Notes: generated by a model not told the origin, from the sequence alone. A DNA stretch of 64,000 nt from Bradyrhizobium diazoefficiens USDA 110 (GCF_000011365.1 NC_004463.1:3954001-4018000); one strand, 5' to 3'; shown: positions 52,254-62,504, counted from the stretch's first letter. Program-made: numbers and translations.

Positions 52254-54320
52254 ATGGCCAAGCTCGCATTCGATACCGGGGGAACCTTCACCGATTTCGC
52301 GCTGCTCGACGACAAGGGCGAATTGCATCTCCACAAGGTGCTGAGCACGCCAACTAACCCTGCCGAGGCCGTGGTTCGCGGTGCGTCCGAGCTGCTCGAA
52401 CAATTCGGTAGTGCCGTCGATCTCAACGGGCTGCAGGTGCTTGGCGCCACCACCGTCGTCACCAATGCGGTGCTGGAGCGCAAGGGTGTCAAGACCGGCT
52501 TCATCTCGACAGCCGGCTTCCAGGACATGCTGCGCATTCGCAACGAAGGCCGCTACGACCTCTACGATCTGAACTTGAAATATCCGGATCCGCTGGTGAC
52601 GCGTGCCAACAGCTTTGGCGCGGTCGAGCGTATCGCGGCCGATGGCGAGGTCATCACCGCGCTGGAGGAGGAGACGGTCCGCGAGATCGCCGGCCGGCTG
52701 CGCGAGGAGGGCATCAAATCCGTCGCCGTCTGCCTGCTGCACGCCTACAAATATCCTGATCACGAGCAGCGAATCGCTGCGCTGCTTCGTGAGGAAGACC
52801 CGGACGTCTTCGTGTCGCTGTCATCGGAGGTTTGCCCGGAGGTGCGCGAGTTCGACCGCGCCTCGACCACTGTCGTCAACGCCTATACGCGGCCGCAGAT
52901 GTCCGGACACGTCGCCCATCTCGAACGGGAGTTTGCGGCCAGGGGTATCAATCGCCAGGTGCTCTGGATGACCTCGTCGGGCGGTCTCGTGCCGAGCATC
53001 CGCGCCGCTGAGCTGCCGGTGCGCCTGATTGAATCGGGGCCAGCCGCGGGCGCGGTCGCGGCCGCCGAATTCGGCCGCATCGCCGGCGAGGGCAGCGTGC
53101 TGTCCTTCGATATGGGCGGCACCACTGCAAAACTGTGCCTGATCCCGAACGGCGAGCCGACAGTCGGCACCGATCTGGAGGTCGCGCACTATCATCGCTT
53201 CCGCAAAGGCTCGGGCTTCCCGCTGAAGATCCAGTCGATCCGCATGATCGAGATCGGCGCTGGCGGTGGCTCGATCGCCGCGAAGAACCCGCTCGGCCTG
53301 CTCGATGTCGGACCGCGTTCGGCGGGCGCGCTGCCGGGACCGGCCGCCTATCAGCGCGGCGGCACCGAGCCGACGGTGACGGACGCGGATATCCTGCTCG
53401 GCTATATGGGCACCGGGTCCTTCGTCGGTGGCTCGTTCAAGGTGTCGAAAGATGCCGCGCTCACGGCCATGACGAGGCTTGCATCCTCGCTTGACGTCAG
53501 CGTTCCCCGCTGCGCCTGGGGTATCCACGATCTCGTCAACGAATCCATGAGCAAGGCGGCGGCGGTGCACGCGACCGACCTCGGCGTCGATCCGCGCAGC
53601 CTGCCGATGGTCGCCTTCGGCGGCGCAGGTCCGGTGCATGCCTATGGAATCGCGCGCAAGCTCGGCATCAAGCGCATCATCTGCCCGACGGGCGCCGGCG
53701 TCACCTCGGCGATCGGCCTGCTGATCGCGCCGGTCGCGGTCGATCTGTCCGCGAGCTTCCCGATGCAGGTCAACAATTGGGATTTCGCGGCGATGGATCG
53801 CCTGCTCGGCGATCTCGCGGTCCAGGGCGCCGAGGTGGTCCGTGCCGCTGGCGTTGCGCCGGAGACGATCACCAACACCTACACGGTCGACATGCGCCAC
53901 GTCGGCCAGGGGCACGAGATCACGGTCGCGCTGCCGGATCGCAGCTTGCCGCCAAAGCAGTTCCACGAGGAATTGCTCGGCAATTTCTACAAGCTCTATC
54001 GCGAGCTGTTCGGCCGCACCGTTGCGGGCTCATCGGTCGAGGTGATCACCTGGCGGCTGCGATCCAGCGGCCAAAAGGATCAGGTGACCCGCCCGCACAC
54101 ACGACATGCCGCCGAGGCCAGGAAGGGCACGCGCTCTGTCTATCTCAGCGAGCGCGGCGGTTTCGTCGAAACGCCAGTCTATGACCACTACAAGCTGCCC
54201 GTCGGCGAAGAGATCCAGGGGCCCGCGATCGTCGAGCAGCGGGAGTCCACCGCGGTCATCGGACCGAGCGGCACGGCTCACGTCGACATCAACGGCAATC
54301 TCGTGATCAATATCGCCTGA
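52254..54320 (+). CDS. hyuA: HyuA, hydantoinase/oxoprolinase subunit A
   Basis: A 688-residue subunit of the ATP-dependent hydantoinase/5-oxoprolinase family, which opens cyclic amides or carboxylates related ketones. FDTGGTFTDF at the N-terminus and SFDMGGTTAK near 290 are the two phosphate-binding motifs of its actin-like fold. The ATG at 52254 has GAGGA upstream. It lies 12 bp before hyuB. The exact substrate (hydantoin, oxoproline or another) cannot be told. Confidence 0.92.
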   Translation: MAKLAFDTGGTFTDFALLDDKGELHLHKVLSTPTNPAEAVVRGASELLEQFGSAVDLNGLQVLGATTVVTNAVLERKGVKTGFISTAGFQDMLRIRNEGRYDLYDLNLKYPDPLVTRANSFGAVERIAADGEVITALEEETVREIAGRLREEGIKSVAVCLLHAYKYPDHEQRIAALLREEDPDVFVSLSSEVCPEVREFDRASTTVVNAYTRPQMSGHVAHLEREFAARGINRQVLWMTSSGGLVPSIRAAELPVRLIESGPAAGAVAAAEFGRIAGEGSVLSFDMGGTTAKLCLIPNGEPTVGTDLEVAHYHRFRKGSGFPLKIQSIRMIEIGAGGGSIAAKNPLGLLDVGPRSAGALPGPAAYQRGGTEPTVTDADILLGYMGTGSFVGGSFKVSKDAALTAMTRLASSLDVSVPRCAWGIHDLVNESMSKAAAVHATDLGVDPRSLPMVAFGGAGPVHAYGIARKLGIKRIICPTGAGVTSAIGLLIAPVAVDLSASFPMQVNNWDFAAMDRLLGDLAVQGAEVVRAAGVAPETITNTYTVDMRHVGQGHEITVALPDRSLPPKQFHEELLGNFYKLYRELFGRTVAGSSVEVITWRLRSSGQKDQVTRPHTRHAAEARKGTRSVYLSERGGFVETPVYDHYKLPVGEEIQGPAIVEQRESTAVIGPSGTAHVDINGNLVINIA

Positions 54321-54332
54321 GGACGACGCACC

Positions 54333-56015
54333 ATGTCCGTGAACGCTGCCGATTTCAACGATCCGATCAATCTCCAGGTGATGTGGAATCGATTGATCTT
54401 CATCGCTGACCAGGCCGACATCGTGCTCGGCCGCACCGCGTTCTCGCCGATCGTGCGCGAGAACCACGACTATGTGACCGTGCTGCTCGACAGCCGCGGC
54501 CGCGCGCTTGCGCAATGCACCTGGTCGATTCCGGTGTTCATCACCTCGCTGCCGATGGCCGCGCAAAAATATTTCCTGCCCAGGTTTCCGGCTGAGACTC
54601 TGGAAGAAGGCGATGTGCTCGCCACCAACGATCCGGAGATCGGCACCGGGCATCTGCCTGATGTGACGATGATCACGCCGATCTTCAAGAACGGCAAGGT
54701 CGTGGCCTATGCCGGTTCGATCGCGCATCTGCCTGATATTGGCGGCGCTCCCCTGCATTCCGAAGCCAGCGACATCTTCGAGGAGGGAATCCGCTTCCCG
54801 ATCGTGAAGCTGCACAAGGCAGGCGTTCCGAACAAGGACGTGCTCGACATCATCGCCGCCTCGGTTCGCCTGCCGACCGAGGTGATGGGCGATCTCGAAT
54901 CCATGGTTGCAGCCAACAATGTGATGGGCCGCGAACTGGTGAAATTCCTCGACGAATACGACCTCGACAGCATCGACGAACTGGCCGACGCCATCCATAC
55001 GCGATCCGAGGCGCAGACGCGGCGGGCGATCCGGCAATGGCCTAATGGGACCTATTCCGCCGAGGTGCTGCTCGACGGCTACGACACGGATGTGACCTTG
55101 AAGGCCTCCGTCATCGTCCGCGACGATTCCATCCACGTCGACTATGCCGGCACGTCAGACCAGGTGCTCCATTCCATCAACTGCCGGACCAATTACCGCT
55201 ACGCCCATTCGGTCTACGCACTGAAATGCCTGCTCGACCCGGATACGCCGAACAACGAGGGCTGCATCGCCCCGATCACCGACGAGGCGCCGCTTGGCTC
55301 GATCCTCAATCCGGAGCAATGGACGGCAGGCAATTCGCGTAATCTGATCGGCCACGTCATTCCCTCGCTGATCTTCAAGGCGCTGGAAGGCGTGGTGCCG
55401 GTCAAGGTGATGGGCGACAGCGGCGGCGCGCCGATCTGGGCCGCCAACTGCGTCGGCCGGCGCGACGACGGTTCGCAATACGGCTCGGTGCAGAATTTTC
55501 ACGGCGGGCAGGGCGCCCGCGCCGAGTTCGACGGTCTGGACACGCTGAGCTTCCCGTCCAATTGCAGGGTCACCGCGATCGAGATGTTCGAGATCGCCGT
55601 CCCCGCGCTCACCGAGTGCAAGGAGCTGATTCCGGATTCCGGCGGCGCCGGCAAAAGCCGGGGCGGGCTTGGCCAGCGCGTCATCTTGCGCAATCTCGGG
55701 CGTAATCCGATGAACATCTATCTTGCCTCCGAGCGGGTGCGTCATCCCTGCTTCGGGGTCGTCGGAGGCCGGTCCGGCAGCGCCGGCAAGGTGCACAAGA
55801 ACGGCGAGCCGCAATTTCCCAAGGGCAAGGTCGTCCTGAAGACGGGTGACCGCCTGGAGGTCGAGACGCCGGGAGGCGGCGGCTGGGGCAAGACGTCGGA
55901 GCGCTCCGCGGCCGCGATCGAGCTCGATCTCGCGGAAGGGTTGATCACGCCGCAGGCCGCGAGGCAGATTTACGGCCATCAGCGCTCAAGCCTGGCGGCG
56001 ACGGCCGCCGAATAG
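54333..56015 (+). CDS. hyuB: HyuB, hydantoinase/oxoprolinase subunit B
   Basis: A 560-residue subunit B. Hallmarks are LQVMWNRLIFIADQAD, SPIVRENHDYVTVL, TNDPEIGTGHLPDV and, at the C-terminus, GGGGWGKTSE. It acts as a complex with HyuA. The gene is complete and sits between hyuA and a dehydrogenase with short gaps (12 and 7 bp). Confidence 0.93.
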   Translation: MSVNAADFNDPINLQVMWNRLIFIADQADIVLGRTAFSPIVRENHDYVTVLLDSRGRALAQCTWSIPVFITSLPMAAQKYFLPRFPAETLEEGDVLATNDPEIGTGHLPDVTMITPIFKNGKVVAYAGSIAHLPDIGGAPLHSEASDIFEEGIRFPIVKLHKAGVPNKDVLDIIAASVRLPTEVMGDLESMVAANNVMGRELVKFLDEYDLDSIDELADAIHTRSEAQTRRAIRQWPNGTYSAEVLLDGYDTDVTLKASVIVRDDSIHVDYAGTSDQVLHSINCRTNYRYAHSVYALKCLLDPDTPNNEGCIAPITDEAPLGSILNPEQWTAGNSRNLIGHVIPSLIFKALEGVVPVKVMGDSGGAPIWAANCVGRRDDGSQYGSVQNFHGGQGARAEFDGLDTLSFPSNCRVTAIEMFEIAVPALTECKELIPDSGGAGKSRGGLGQRVILRNLGRNPMNIYLASERVRHPCFGVVGGRSGSAGKVHKNGEPQFPKGKVVLKTGDRLEVETPGGGGWGKTSERSAAAIELDLAEGLITPQAARQIYGHQRSSLAATAAE

Positions 56016-56022
56016 GAGAATC

Positions 56023-56826
56023 ATGAGTCTGCTCGACGGAAAGATCGCGCTCGTCACCGGCGCGGGAACGGGGATCGGACGCGAGACCGCGATCCTGCTC
56101 GCCCAGGAAGGTGCGAGGGTTATCCTGACAGGACGCCGGATCGGCCCGCTCGAGGAGGTCGTCACGTCGATCGAGAAGGCGGGCGGCAAGGCCATCGCCC
56201 GCGCGTTCGATGTCGGTTCCCGGGACGCGATCCTGGAGACGGTTGCCTGGGTGAAGAGCAATGTCGGACCGATCGACATTCTCGTCAACAATGCCGGCAG
56301 TGCCAGCAAGGTGCTGAACGCGCGCTTCATCAGCGAGGCCGAGTGGAACGCCACGGTGAACGTCAACCTCACCGCCGTGTTCAATCTCACCCAGGCCGTG
56401 CTGGAGGACATGATCGCGAGGAAGGAAGGCACGGTGATCACGGTGTCGTCGCTCGCGGTCGTCAATCCGAACCTGCTCGGCGGCGCGGCCTATGGCGCGG
56501 CCAAGGCCGGCGTGAAGAATTTTATGACCTTCCTGCACAACACCTATCGCAACCAGGGCATTCGCGCGACGACGATCTTGCCCGGCGAGACCGATACCCC
56601 GATCATGGACAATCGCGCCCGGCCGCCGCTCGAAGGCGAGCGGGCCGTGATGCTTCACCCGCACGACGTTGCACGCGCCGTGCTGCTCTGCGCCAGCCTG
56701 CAGAAGGGCGCAGTGATCCCCGAGTTGCACATCTGCCCAACCTTCATGCGCGACACCTCGGCCGATATCGAGATGGCCCGGTGGGTCGGTGCGCCAGAAG
56801 GGCTGAGCGACAAGCCAAAGATCTGA
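56023..56826 (+). CDS. Short-chain dehydrogenase/reductase (1)
   Basis: A 267-residue SDR. The NAD(P)-binding TGAGTGIG, NNAG (LVNNAGSA) and the catalytic Ser (VSSLAV) with YGAAK are all present. It oxidises or reduces a hydroxyl/keto group. It lies 7 bp after hyuB in the same operon; substrate unknown. Confidence 0.92.
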   Translation: MSLLDGKIALVTGAGTGIGRETAILLAQEGARVILTGRRIGPLEEVVTSIEKAGGKAIARAFDVGSRDAILETVAWVKSNVGPIDILVNNAGSASKVLNARFISEAEWNATVNVNLTAVFNLTQAVLEDMIARKEGTVITVSSLAVVNPNLLGGAAYGAAKAGVKNFMTFLHNTYRNQGIRATTILPGETDTPIMDNRARPPLEGERAVMLHPHDVARAVLLCASLQKGAVIPELHICPTFMRDTSADIEMARWVGAPEGLSDKPKI

Positions 56827-56842
56827 CAGAGAAGGATCTCCC

Positions 56843-57544
56843 ATGAATGGAGCCAAACTGCGCGAGCGCCTTGCCAAGGGCGAGGCGGTCACGATGCTTA
56901 CACCGCATCACGCTTCGTCGGGCCTGGCCGTCCGTCTGGTCGAACTCGGTGCCGATGCAATCTTCGTCGATTGCGAGCACGGGACCTGGAGCTTTGAGGA
57001 CGTGCGTGTGACGGCCCAGGCCATTCGCGGCGCGGGCGGCGCCGCCATCGTCCGTCCGCACTCGCATGAACGGCCGGTTCTGATCCGTTATCTCAATGCC
57101 GGCGCCGACGGCCTGATGGTGCCAATGGTCGATACTGCCGACCAGGCGCGTGCGATCGTCGACGCCGTGCGCTACGCGTGCCCTGCCGACCACGAAAAGC
57201 GGTTGATCGTTGCAATGATCGAAACGCCGAGGGCGATTGACGACATCGATTCCTTGCTCGCGGTGGAAGGCATTGATGTTTTCTTCATCGGGCCTGGCGA
57301 CCTGTCCCAGAACATGGGTTATCCGCCGGCTCCGCCCTTCGGAGAGCCGAGACCCCAAGCCGTCGTCGAGCGGGTCGATCTTGCGGTCAGGAAGATCCGC
57401 GCCGCCGGCAAGATCGCCGGGACACTTGTGACGTCTGACGAACTACCGTTCTGGCGCGACCGGGGCGTCAAATATTTCTACATCCATTCAGACCCCTTCC
57501 TGCGGATCGGTTTGGCCGGCATCAAGACATTGCTTGGGCGGTGA
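56843..57544 (+). CDS. HpcH/HpaI-family aldolase
   Basis: A 233-residue class II-type aldolase of the HpcH/HpaI (2,4-dihydroxyhept-2-ene-1,7-dioate aldolase/citrate lyase) family, cleaving 2-keto-4-hydroxy acids. Visible motifs are DAIFVDCEHGTWSFED, MIETPRAIDDID (metal-binding Glu) and FIGPGDLSQNMGYP (metal-binding Asp). It starts 16 bp after the SDR. With that enzyme it may carry out the late steps of the pathway. Confidence 0.9.
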   Translation: MNGAKLRERLAKGEAVTMLTPHHASSGLAVRLVELGADAIFVDCEHGTWSFEDVRVTAQAIRGAGGAAIVRPHSHERPVLIRYLNAGADGLMVPMVDTADQARAIVDAVRYACPADHEKRLIVAMIETPRAIDDIDSLLAVEGIDVFFIGPGDLSQNMGYPPAPPFGEPRPQAVVERVDLAVRKIRAAGKIAGTLVTSDELPFWRDRGVKYFYIHSDPFLRIGLAGIKTLLGR

Positions 57545-57621
57545 TAGGGCCCAGGGCCGGACTTGTCCGGGTTGCCGGCGATTTGCTCACCCGCTGCGAA
57601 TGTCATCGTCGCGCCCGGGTT

Positions 57622-58314
57622 TTAAAGCATCGGTTCGAACTGGCAGTGCACGAGCATCTCGGAGACCGACGCGTTGTTCGGCAGCATGAGTGCGGTTTCC
57701 ACCAGGCGGGCGATGTCGCCCGGCTGGCTCATCTCGTGGCGGGGAATCTCGTCGTCGTTCAGCGTCATGTCGGTGGCAACATAGCCCGGGCAGATCACCG
57801 TCGCCCGGATGCCGGCCGCACGTCCCTCCCGGCGAATGCCGTGGGTGAGCGCAACGACAGCGAACTTGGTCATGGCATAGCCGACATTGCTTCCCACGCG
57901 CTTGCCGGCGAGGGACCCCAGATTGATGACCCGGCCATGTCCGCACACGGCCAGATGGGGCAGGGTCGCCCTGACGAGGCGCAGGGGCCCCTTGACGTTC
58001 ACGCGCCACATTTCATCGAGCTCGTTCTCGCCCTCGTCGGAGACCCGGACCTTCGGATTGATGCCGGCCGCGTTGACGATGGCGTCGATCCCGCCCCACC
58101 GTGCGACTGTCGCGTTGACCCAGGAGATCGGGCTCCTGGCGTCTTCGGCATCATAGCGGTACGTCATGAGCCTCTCGCTCTCGGCGAGGCGGCTCGGATC
58201 GCGAAGCCCCGCCGATACGCGGAAGCCCGACGCCAGTAGCCGGTCGACGACCGCACGCCCAATGCCGCGCGAAGCTCCGGAGACCATGACGATCCGATTG
58301 CCGACTTCCAACAT
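57622..58314 (-). CDS. Short-chain dehydrogenase/reductase (2)
   Basis: A 230-residue SDR on the opposite strand: VSGASRGIG cofactor motif, VNAAG, and LGSLAG plus YAMTK as catalytic residues. It is divergent from the third SDR at 58552 across a 237-bp gap in which I found no clear operator. It converges on the aldolase gene. The substrate is unknown. Confidence 0.9.
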   Translation of the reverse strand: MLEVGNRIVMVSGASRGIGRAVVDRLLASGFRVSAGLRDPSRLAESERLMTYRYDAEDARSPISWVNATVARWGGIDAIVNAAGINPKVRVSDEGENELDEMWRVNVKGPLRLVRATLPHLAVCGHGRVINLGSLAGKRVGSNVGYAMTKFAVVALTHGIRREGRAAGIRATVICPGYVATDMTLNDDEIPRHEMSQPGDIARLVETALMLPNNASVSEMLVHCQFEPML

Positions 58315-58551
58315 TCTGGTCCGTTTCCCGGGGGTGAGAATAGGGTTGCAAAATGTAGGGCGATACGCGCGAGGACGAGTAAGAGAAATTCACTCTGCCT
58401 GCATCGGGTGGGCTTATGGCTCGTGCACCCGACGAGTTAAGGCCGGGATATTGGATGTCCTTATGAGGGCAGAACAAATCCGCTGTATGCCTGCGTCGAT
58501 CTCCGCACGTAACTTCCCGCCGCTCGGCCTGACTGCAAGAGAGCCCTGCGG

Positions 58552-59685
58552 ATGGGATTTTCGGACTACCGAACGGCGTTGGTGACGGGCGCGTCCTCGG
58601 GAATCGGGGCTGCGACGGTTCGTCGCCTCCGTGCCGAGGGGCTCGAGGTCCACGCGCTGGCGCGGGATGTTCGCCGGCTAGCCAGCCTGTCGGCCGAGAC
58701 CGGATGCCGCGCCGGTGCAGTCGACGTGAACGACCACGACGCCTTGATGCGCCTTGCCGGTTCGGCCGAATTCGATGTTCTCGTCAACAATGCCGGCCAG
58801 TCGCGGCGCGGCAATATCCTGGAGATGGCATCGGATGATGTCGACACGCTGGTCGACGTCAATCTGCGCGCGGTCCTGCACCTGACGCGATTGATCGCAC
58901 CTGGCATGGCGAGGCGCAACCGTGGCCACGTGGTCAACGTCTCCTCGATCGCGGGCCATTACGCCTTCGGCGAAAACGCCACGACCTTCAACTCATCCGT
59001 GGCCTATCACGCGACGAAGGCGGGCATTCATTCGCTCTCGCAGCAATTGCGCGTCGACCTCTACGGCACCGGCGTTCGCGTCACCGAAGTCTCGCCCGGG
59101 CGCGTGGCGACGAGCATCTTCCAGAACCAGAACACCACCGACAATCCGGATGCCCGGTTCGTCGGCGGCTTCGAGACGCTCCAGTCCGAAGACATCGCCG
59201 ACGCCATTGCGTTCGCGGTGGGATCGCCGGCGCGGATGAACGTCGCGATGATCGAGGTCGTACCCACGTTCCAGGTCGTTGGCGAATTGCGATTTGCGAG
59301 CCGATCCGAGGCCGCGCGTTTGAAAGAAATGAGAAGTGGAGCTGACAATGCCCGAACTCGCAAACCGCCTCAAGACTGTGAAGGTGTCGGCCTCGGCGGC
59401 GATGACGGACAAGGCGCGCGAGCTCCGCGACGCGGGTGTCAAGATCGTCGGCTTGTCGTCCGGCGAGCCCGATTTTCCGACGCCGCCGCATGCGATCGAG
59501 GCCGCACATCGGGCCGCCCTGGCCGGCGATACCAAGTACCCGGCGCAGCCGGGGACTGTCGCGTTGCGGACCGCGGTCCAGCGCAAGTTCAAGCGCGAGA
59601 ACAATCTCGACTACGCCCTCGACGAGATCCTGATCGCCAACGGCGGCAAGCAGATTATCTTCAACGCGCTGTTCGCCACCTGTAA
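58552..59685 (+). CDS. Short-chain dehydrogenase/reductase (3), stop apparently lost
   Basis: An SDR with TGASSGIG, NNAG, VSSIAG and YHATK. The family length (about 250 residues) ends near PTFQVVGEL (residue 250). The frame, however, runs on to 59685, 338 bp into the next gene, with Arg/Gly-rich content that is only a shadow of the aminotransferase. TGA codons lie in the other two frames at 59321 and 59343, so a one-base indel near the end would explain it. The enzyme core should be intact. Confidence 0.8.
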   Translation: MGFSDYRTALVTGASSGIGAATVRRLRAEGLEVHALARDVRRLASLSAETGCRAGAVDVNDHDALMRLAGSAEFDVLVNNAGQSRRGNILEMASDDVDTLVDVNLRAVLHLTRLIAPGMARRNRGHVVNVSSIAGHYAFGENATTFNSSVAYHATKAGIHSLSQQLRVDLYGTGVRVTEVSPGRVATSIFQNQNTTDNPDARFVGGFETLQSEDIADAIAFAVGSPARMNVAMIEVVPTFQVVGELRFASRSEAARLKEMRSGADNARTRKPPQDCEGVGLGGDDGQGARAPRRGCQDRRLVVRRARFSDAAACDRGRTSGRPGRRYQVPGAAGDCRVADRGPAQVQAREQSRLRPRRDPDRQRRQADYLQRAVRHL

Positions 59686-60550
59686 TCCCGGCGACGAGGT
59701 CGTCATTCCCGCGCCCGGCTGGATCACCTATGCGGACATCGTTCTCCTTGCAGAGGCGACGCCCGTCGCCGTGCCGTGCCCGGAGAACAACCAGTTCAAG
59801 CTCCGCCCGACGGACCTGGATGCGGCGATCACGCCGCGGACGAAGTGGCTGATCCTGAACTTTCCCAACAATCCGACCGGCGCGGCGTGCACGCGCGACG
59901 AGATGTGCGCGATCGCCGACGTCATGCTGAAGTATCCCGACGTCTGGATTCTCACCGACGATATCTACGAGCACCTCACTTATGATGGTTTCGAATTCTG
60001 CACCATCGCGGAGGTTGAACCGAGACTGAAGAACCGTGTCGTGACCGTGAACGGCGCGTCAAAGGCCTACGCCATGACTGGCTGGCGGGTCGGCTATTGC
60101 GGCGGCCCCAAGGACCTGATCGCTGCGATGAACAATGTCCACGGTCAGGCGACCGGTGGAATCTGCACCCTGAGCCAGGCGGCGGCGGTTGCGGTCCTGG
60201 ATGGGCCGCAGGAGTTCCTGAAGGAGCGTGCGGACATCTATCGCGACCGGCGCGATCTGGTGGTCAAGCTGCTCAATCAGATCCCCGGCATCACCTGCCA
60301 CAAGCCGGAAGGGGCATTCTACGTGTTCCCGAATATCGCCGGTTGCATCGGCAAGACCACAAAGGGCGGGCGCCGGCTGGACACCGATGCCGACTTCATT
60401 TCGGCTCTGCTGGAAGAGCAGCATGTCGCGGCCGTACCGGGCGGCGCCTACGGCATGAGCCCGTACTTCCGGATCTCCTACGCGACCGATACCGAATCGC
60501 TCAAGGAAGGCTGCCGGCGTATCGCGAACTTCTGCGAAAGCCTGCGCTGA
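59348..60550 (+). CDS. Class I/II pyridoxal-phosphate aminotransferase (2)
   Basis: A 400-residue aminotransferase, paralogue of the enzyme at 49780-50988: GEPDFPTPP, FPNNPTGAACT, LTDDIYEHLTY, NGASKAYAMTGWRVGY (PLP lysine) and SPYFRIS. The ATG at 59348 has GGAG seven bases upstream; a GTG at 59336 is unlikely. It overlaps the extended SDR frame. Two copies in one cluster suggest consecutive or substrate-split transaminations. Confidence 0.92.
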   Translation: MPELANRLKTVKVSASAAMTDKARELRDAGVKIVGLSSGEPDFPTPPHAIEAAHRAALAGDTKYPAQPGTVALRTAVQRKFKRENNLDYALDEILIANGGKQIIFNALFATCNPGDEVVIPAPGWITYADIVLLAEATPVAVPCPENNQFKLRPTDLDAAITPRTKWLILNFPNNPTGAACTRDEMCAIADVMLKYPDVWILTDDIYEHLTYDGFEFCTIAEVEPRLKNRVVTVNGASKAYAMTGWRVGYCGGPKDLIAAMNNVHGQATGGICTLSQAAAVAVLDGPQEFLKERADIYRDRRDLVVKLLNQIPGITCHKPEGAFYVFPNIAGCIGKTTKGGRRLDTDADFISALLEEQHVAAVPGGAYGMSPYFRISYATDTESLKEGCRRIANFCESLR

Positions 60551-60768
60551 CGCGTCGATATGTCAGGGGGCTTGGCCCTCGGCGGAGAACCAAAGATGCA
60601 GCCAGCGGCATTCGTCGACCAAGATCGGAGCAGTATGCCGAACCAATTGTCATAATCCTTCCTGATGCCCCTAAACGAAGATGTTCTTGGTCCTGTAGGG
60701 TGCCGACGCATAAGCTTTGTGCAAAGAGGGGTATTGCCTTGGTATCGCGCAGTCGAGGACGGCCAGCG

Positions 60769-61701
60769 ATGACCACCAGCGACGATGCGGTGGCGATTTT
60801 GAGCGTTGAAGCTCCTCCGGCAGCCCGGCGGCGACCGCGGTGGCGCCTGGCTTTGCCGGTCGGGCTCCTTGCCGTCCCGATGCTGGCATTTCTCACATAC
60901 TTCTTCTTCTATCCGGCGCTGGGGCTGCTGCTCTCGAGCATCCAGACGCAGGACAGCCGCGGCATCATCGGGCGCCCGTTCACGCTCGCGCACTACGCGC
61001 GTCTGATCAACGTCGAGCTCTATGCGCGCGTGCTTTGGACAACGCTGCGGATCAGCATCATCACCTCGGCGCTCGCGACCGTGCTCGCCTATCCGGTTGC
61101 GCTGGTGATGGTCAAGAGCCGTCCGATGGCCACGCGGATCATCACGCTGATCGTCATTGCGCCCTTGATCGTCAGCGTCGTCGTTCGTGGATACGGCTGG
61201 CAGCTGGTGCTCCAGAACGGCCCGAAAGGGATGTTGAACTGGATCTTGATGACGCTGCACGTCGTCGACGCACCGATATCGGTTCTCTACACCGAAGTGG
61301 CCGTCGTCATCGGATCGCTGCACGTGTTCTTCCCGATGATGGTGCTGCCATTGGCGTCGGCGCTCGGCAAGATCGATCCCAATCTCGAAGATGCCGCCCG
61401 CATGCTTGGCGCTCCATGGTGGAGGGTGTTCCTCCGGGTGACGTTGCCGCTGAGCATGCCCGGCTTCGTGGCGGGCTTTACCCTCGTATTCTCGCTCACG
61501 GCCGGCTCCTTCGTCATCCCCGCGATCCTGGGCGGTGCCTCGGCGGTGATGCTCGGCAATCTGATCGAACAGCAGATCTTCGTCGTCTACGACTGGCCGT
61601 TCGGCGCTGCGATTGCCGTCGTTCTCGTCGGCCTCGTCCTCGCGGTGAATGGCGTCTCGATGTGGCTTCTGGAAGGCCGGCGTCTCAGGAGGCCCGACTG
61701 A
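60769..61701 (+). CDS. ABC transporter permease (spermidine/putrescine type, 1)
   Basis: A 310-residue permease with six membrane helices and an EAA-type loop (NLEDAARMLGAPWWRVF). The ATG at 60769 follows GAGGA; the open frame upstream overlaps the aminotransferase and is a shadow. The order permease-permease-binding protein-ATPase and the sequence type fit the polyamine/opine family. It overlaps the next permease by one base. Confidence 0.92.
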   Translation: MTTSDDAVAILSVEAPPAARRRPRWRLALPVGLLAVPMLAFLTYFFFYPALGLLLSSIQTQDSRGIIGRPFTLAHYARLINVELYARVLWTTLRISIITSALATVLAYPVALVMVKSRPMATRIITLIVIAPLIVSVVVRGYGWQLVLQNGPKGMLNWILMTLHVVDAPISVLYTEVAVVIGSLHVFFPMMVLPLASALGKIDPNLEDAARMLGAPWWRVFLRVTLPLSMPGFVAGFTLVFSLTAGSFVIPAILGGASAVMLGNLIEQQIFVVYDWPFGAAIAVVLVGLVLAVNGVSMWLLEGRRLRRPD

Positions 61702-62504
61702 TGGACGAGCGGTTTTCAGGCTTCGGCGCCTTCATCCTCTACACCATCACCGCCGGCATGATGCTGTTCATCCTGGCGCCGCTGCTCCTCGTCATGGCGG
61801 TGTCGGTCTCCGATTCCTATTTCGTGACCTTCCCCCCGCAAGGCTTCACGCTGAAATGGTACGCCAAGGTTCTCCAGGACCGCGACTTCCTCGAGGCGAT
61901 GAGGCTGAGCATTCTGCTCGCCCTCGGCACGACGGCGGGCTCGCTCCTGTTCGGTGTGCCCGCGGCCTTTGCACTGGTGCGGGGCAGGTTCTTCGGCTTG
62001 GCGGCGATCAAGGGGTTCTTGCTGTCGCCGCTGATTTTCCCGGCGCTGGTCACGGGCCTGGCGCTGCTTCAGGTCCTGACCAAGCTTGGCTCGCAGGATG
62101 CGCGGCTCAATCTCCTGATTGGGCACGTGGTCGTGACGTCGCCCTATGTCATCCGCACCGTCGTCACCAGCCTTCAGCTGGTGGATGAGAACCTGGAGGA
62201 TGCCGCGCGCACCCTCGGCGCAAACCGGCTGACGACCTTTTGGCGGGTGACGTTGCCGCAGATCGCCTCCGGCGTCGCCGCCGGCGGGTTGTTCGCCTTC
62301 ATGGTGTCCTTCGACAACTACCCGGTCACGATGTGGCTAGCGAACTCCGAATACTCGCCCGTACCGCTCGTTCTGATGCGGCAACTGGTCAACGTCTTTG
62401 ACCCTTCCGTGCCTGCAATGTCGACGATCATCATCCTCATGGCGATGGTCGGCGTCCTACTGCTTGAAAAGCTGGTTGGCCTACGCCGCGCGCTGGCCGC
62501 CTGA
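61701..62504 (+). CDS. ABC transporter permease (spermidine/putrescine type, 2)
   Basis: A 267-residue permease, six helices, EAA loop NLEDAARTLGANRLTTF. The ATG overlaps the previous stop (TGATG) and has AGGAGG upstream. It forms the heteromeric channel with the preceding gene's product. Confidence 0.92.
   Translation: MDERFSGFGAFILYTITAGMMLFILAPLLLVMAVSVSDSYFVTFPPQGFTLKWYAKVLQDRDFLEAMRLSILLALGTTAGSLLFGVPAAFALVRGRFFGLAAIKGFLLSPLIFPALVTGLALLQVLTKLGSQDARLNLLIGHVVVTSPYVIRTVVTSLQLVDENLEDAARTLGANRLTTFWRVTLPQIASGVAAGGLFAFMVSFDNYPVTMWLANSEYSPVPLVLMRQLVNVFDPSVPAMSTIIILMAMVGVLLLEKLVGLRRALAA

Noticed and set aside
52821..53966. 381-codon minus-strand frame opposite hyuA
   Set aside because: Shadow of HyuA, which has both phosphate motifs in frame.
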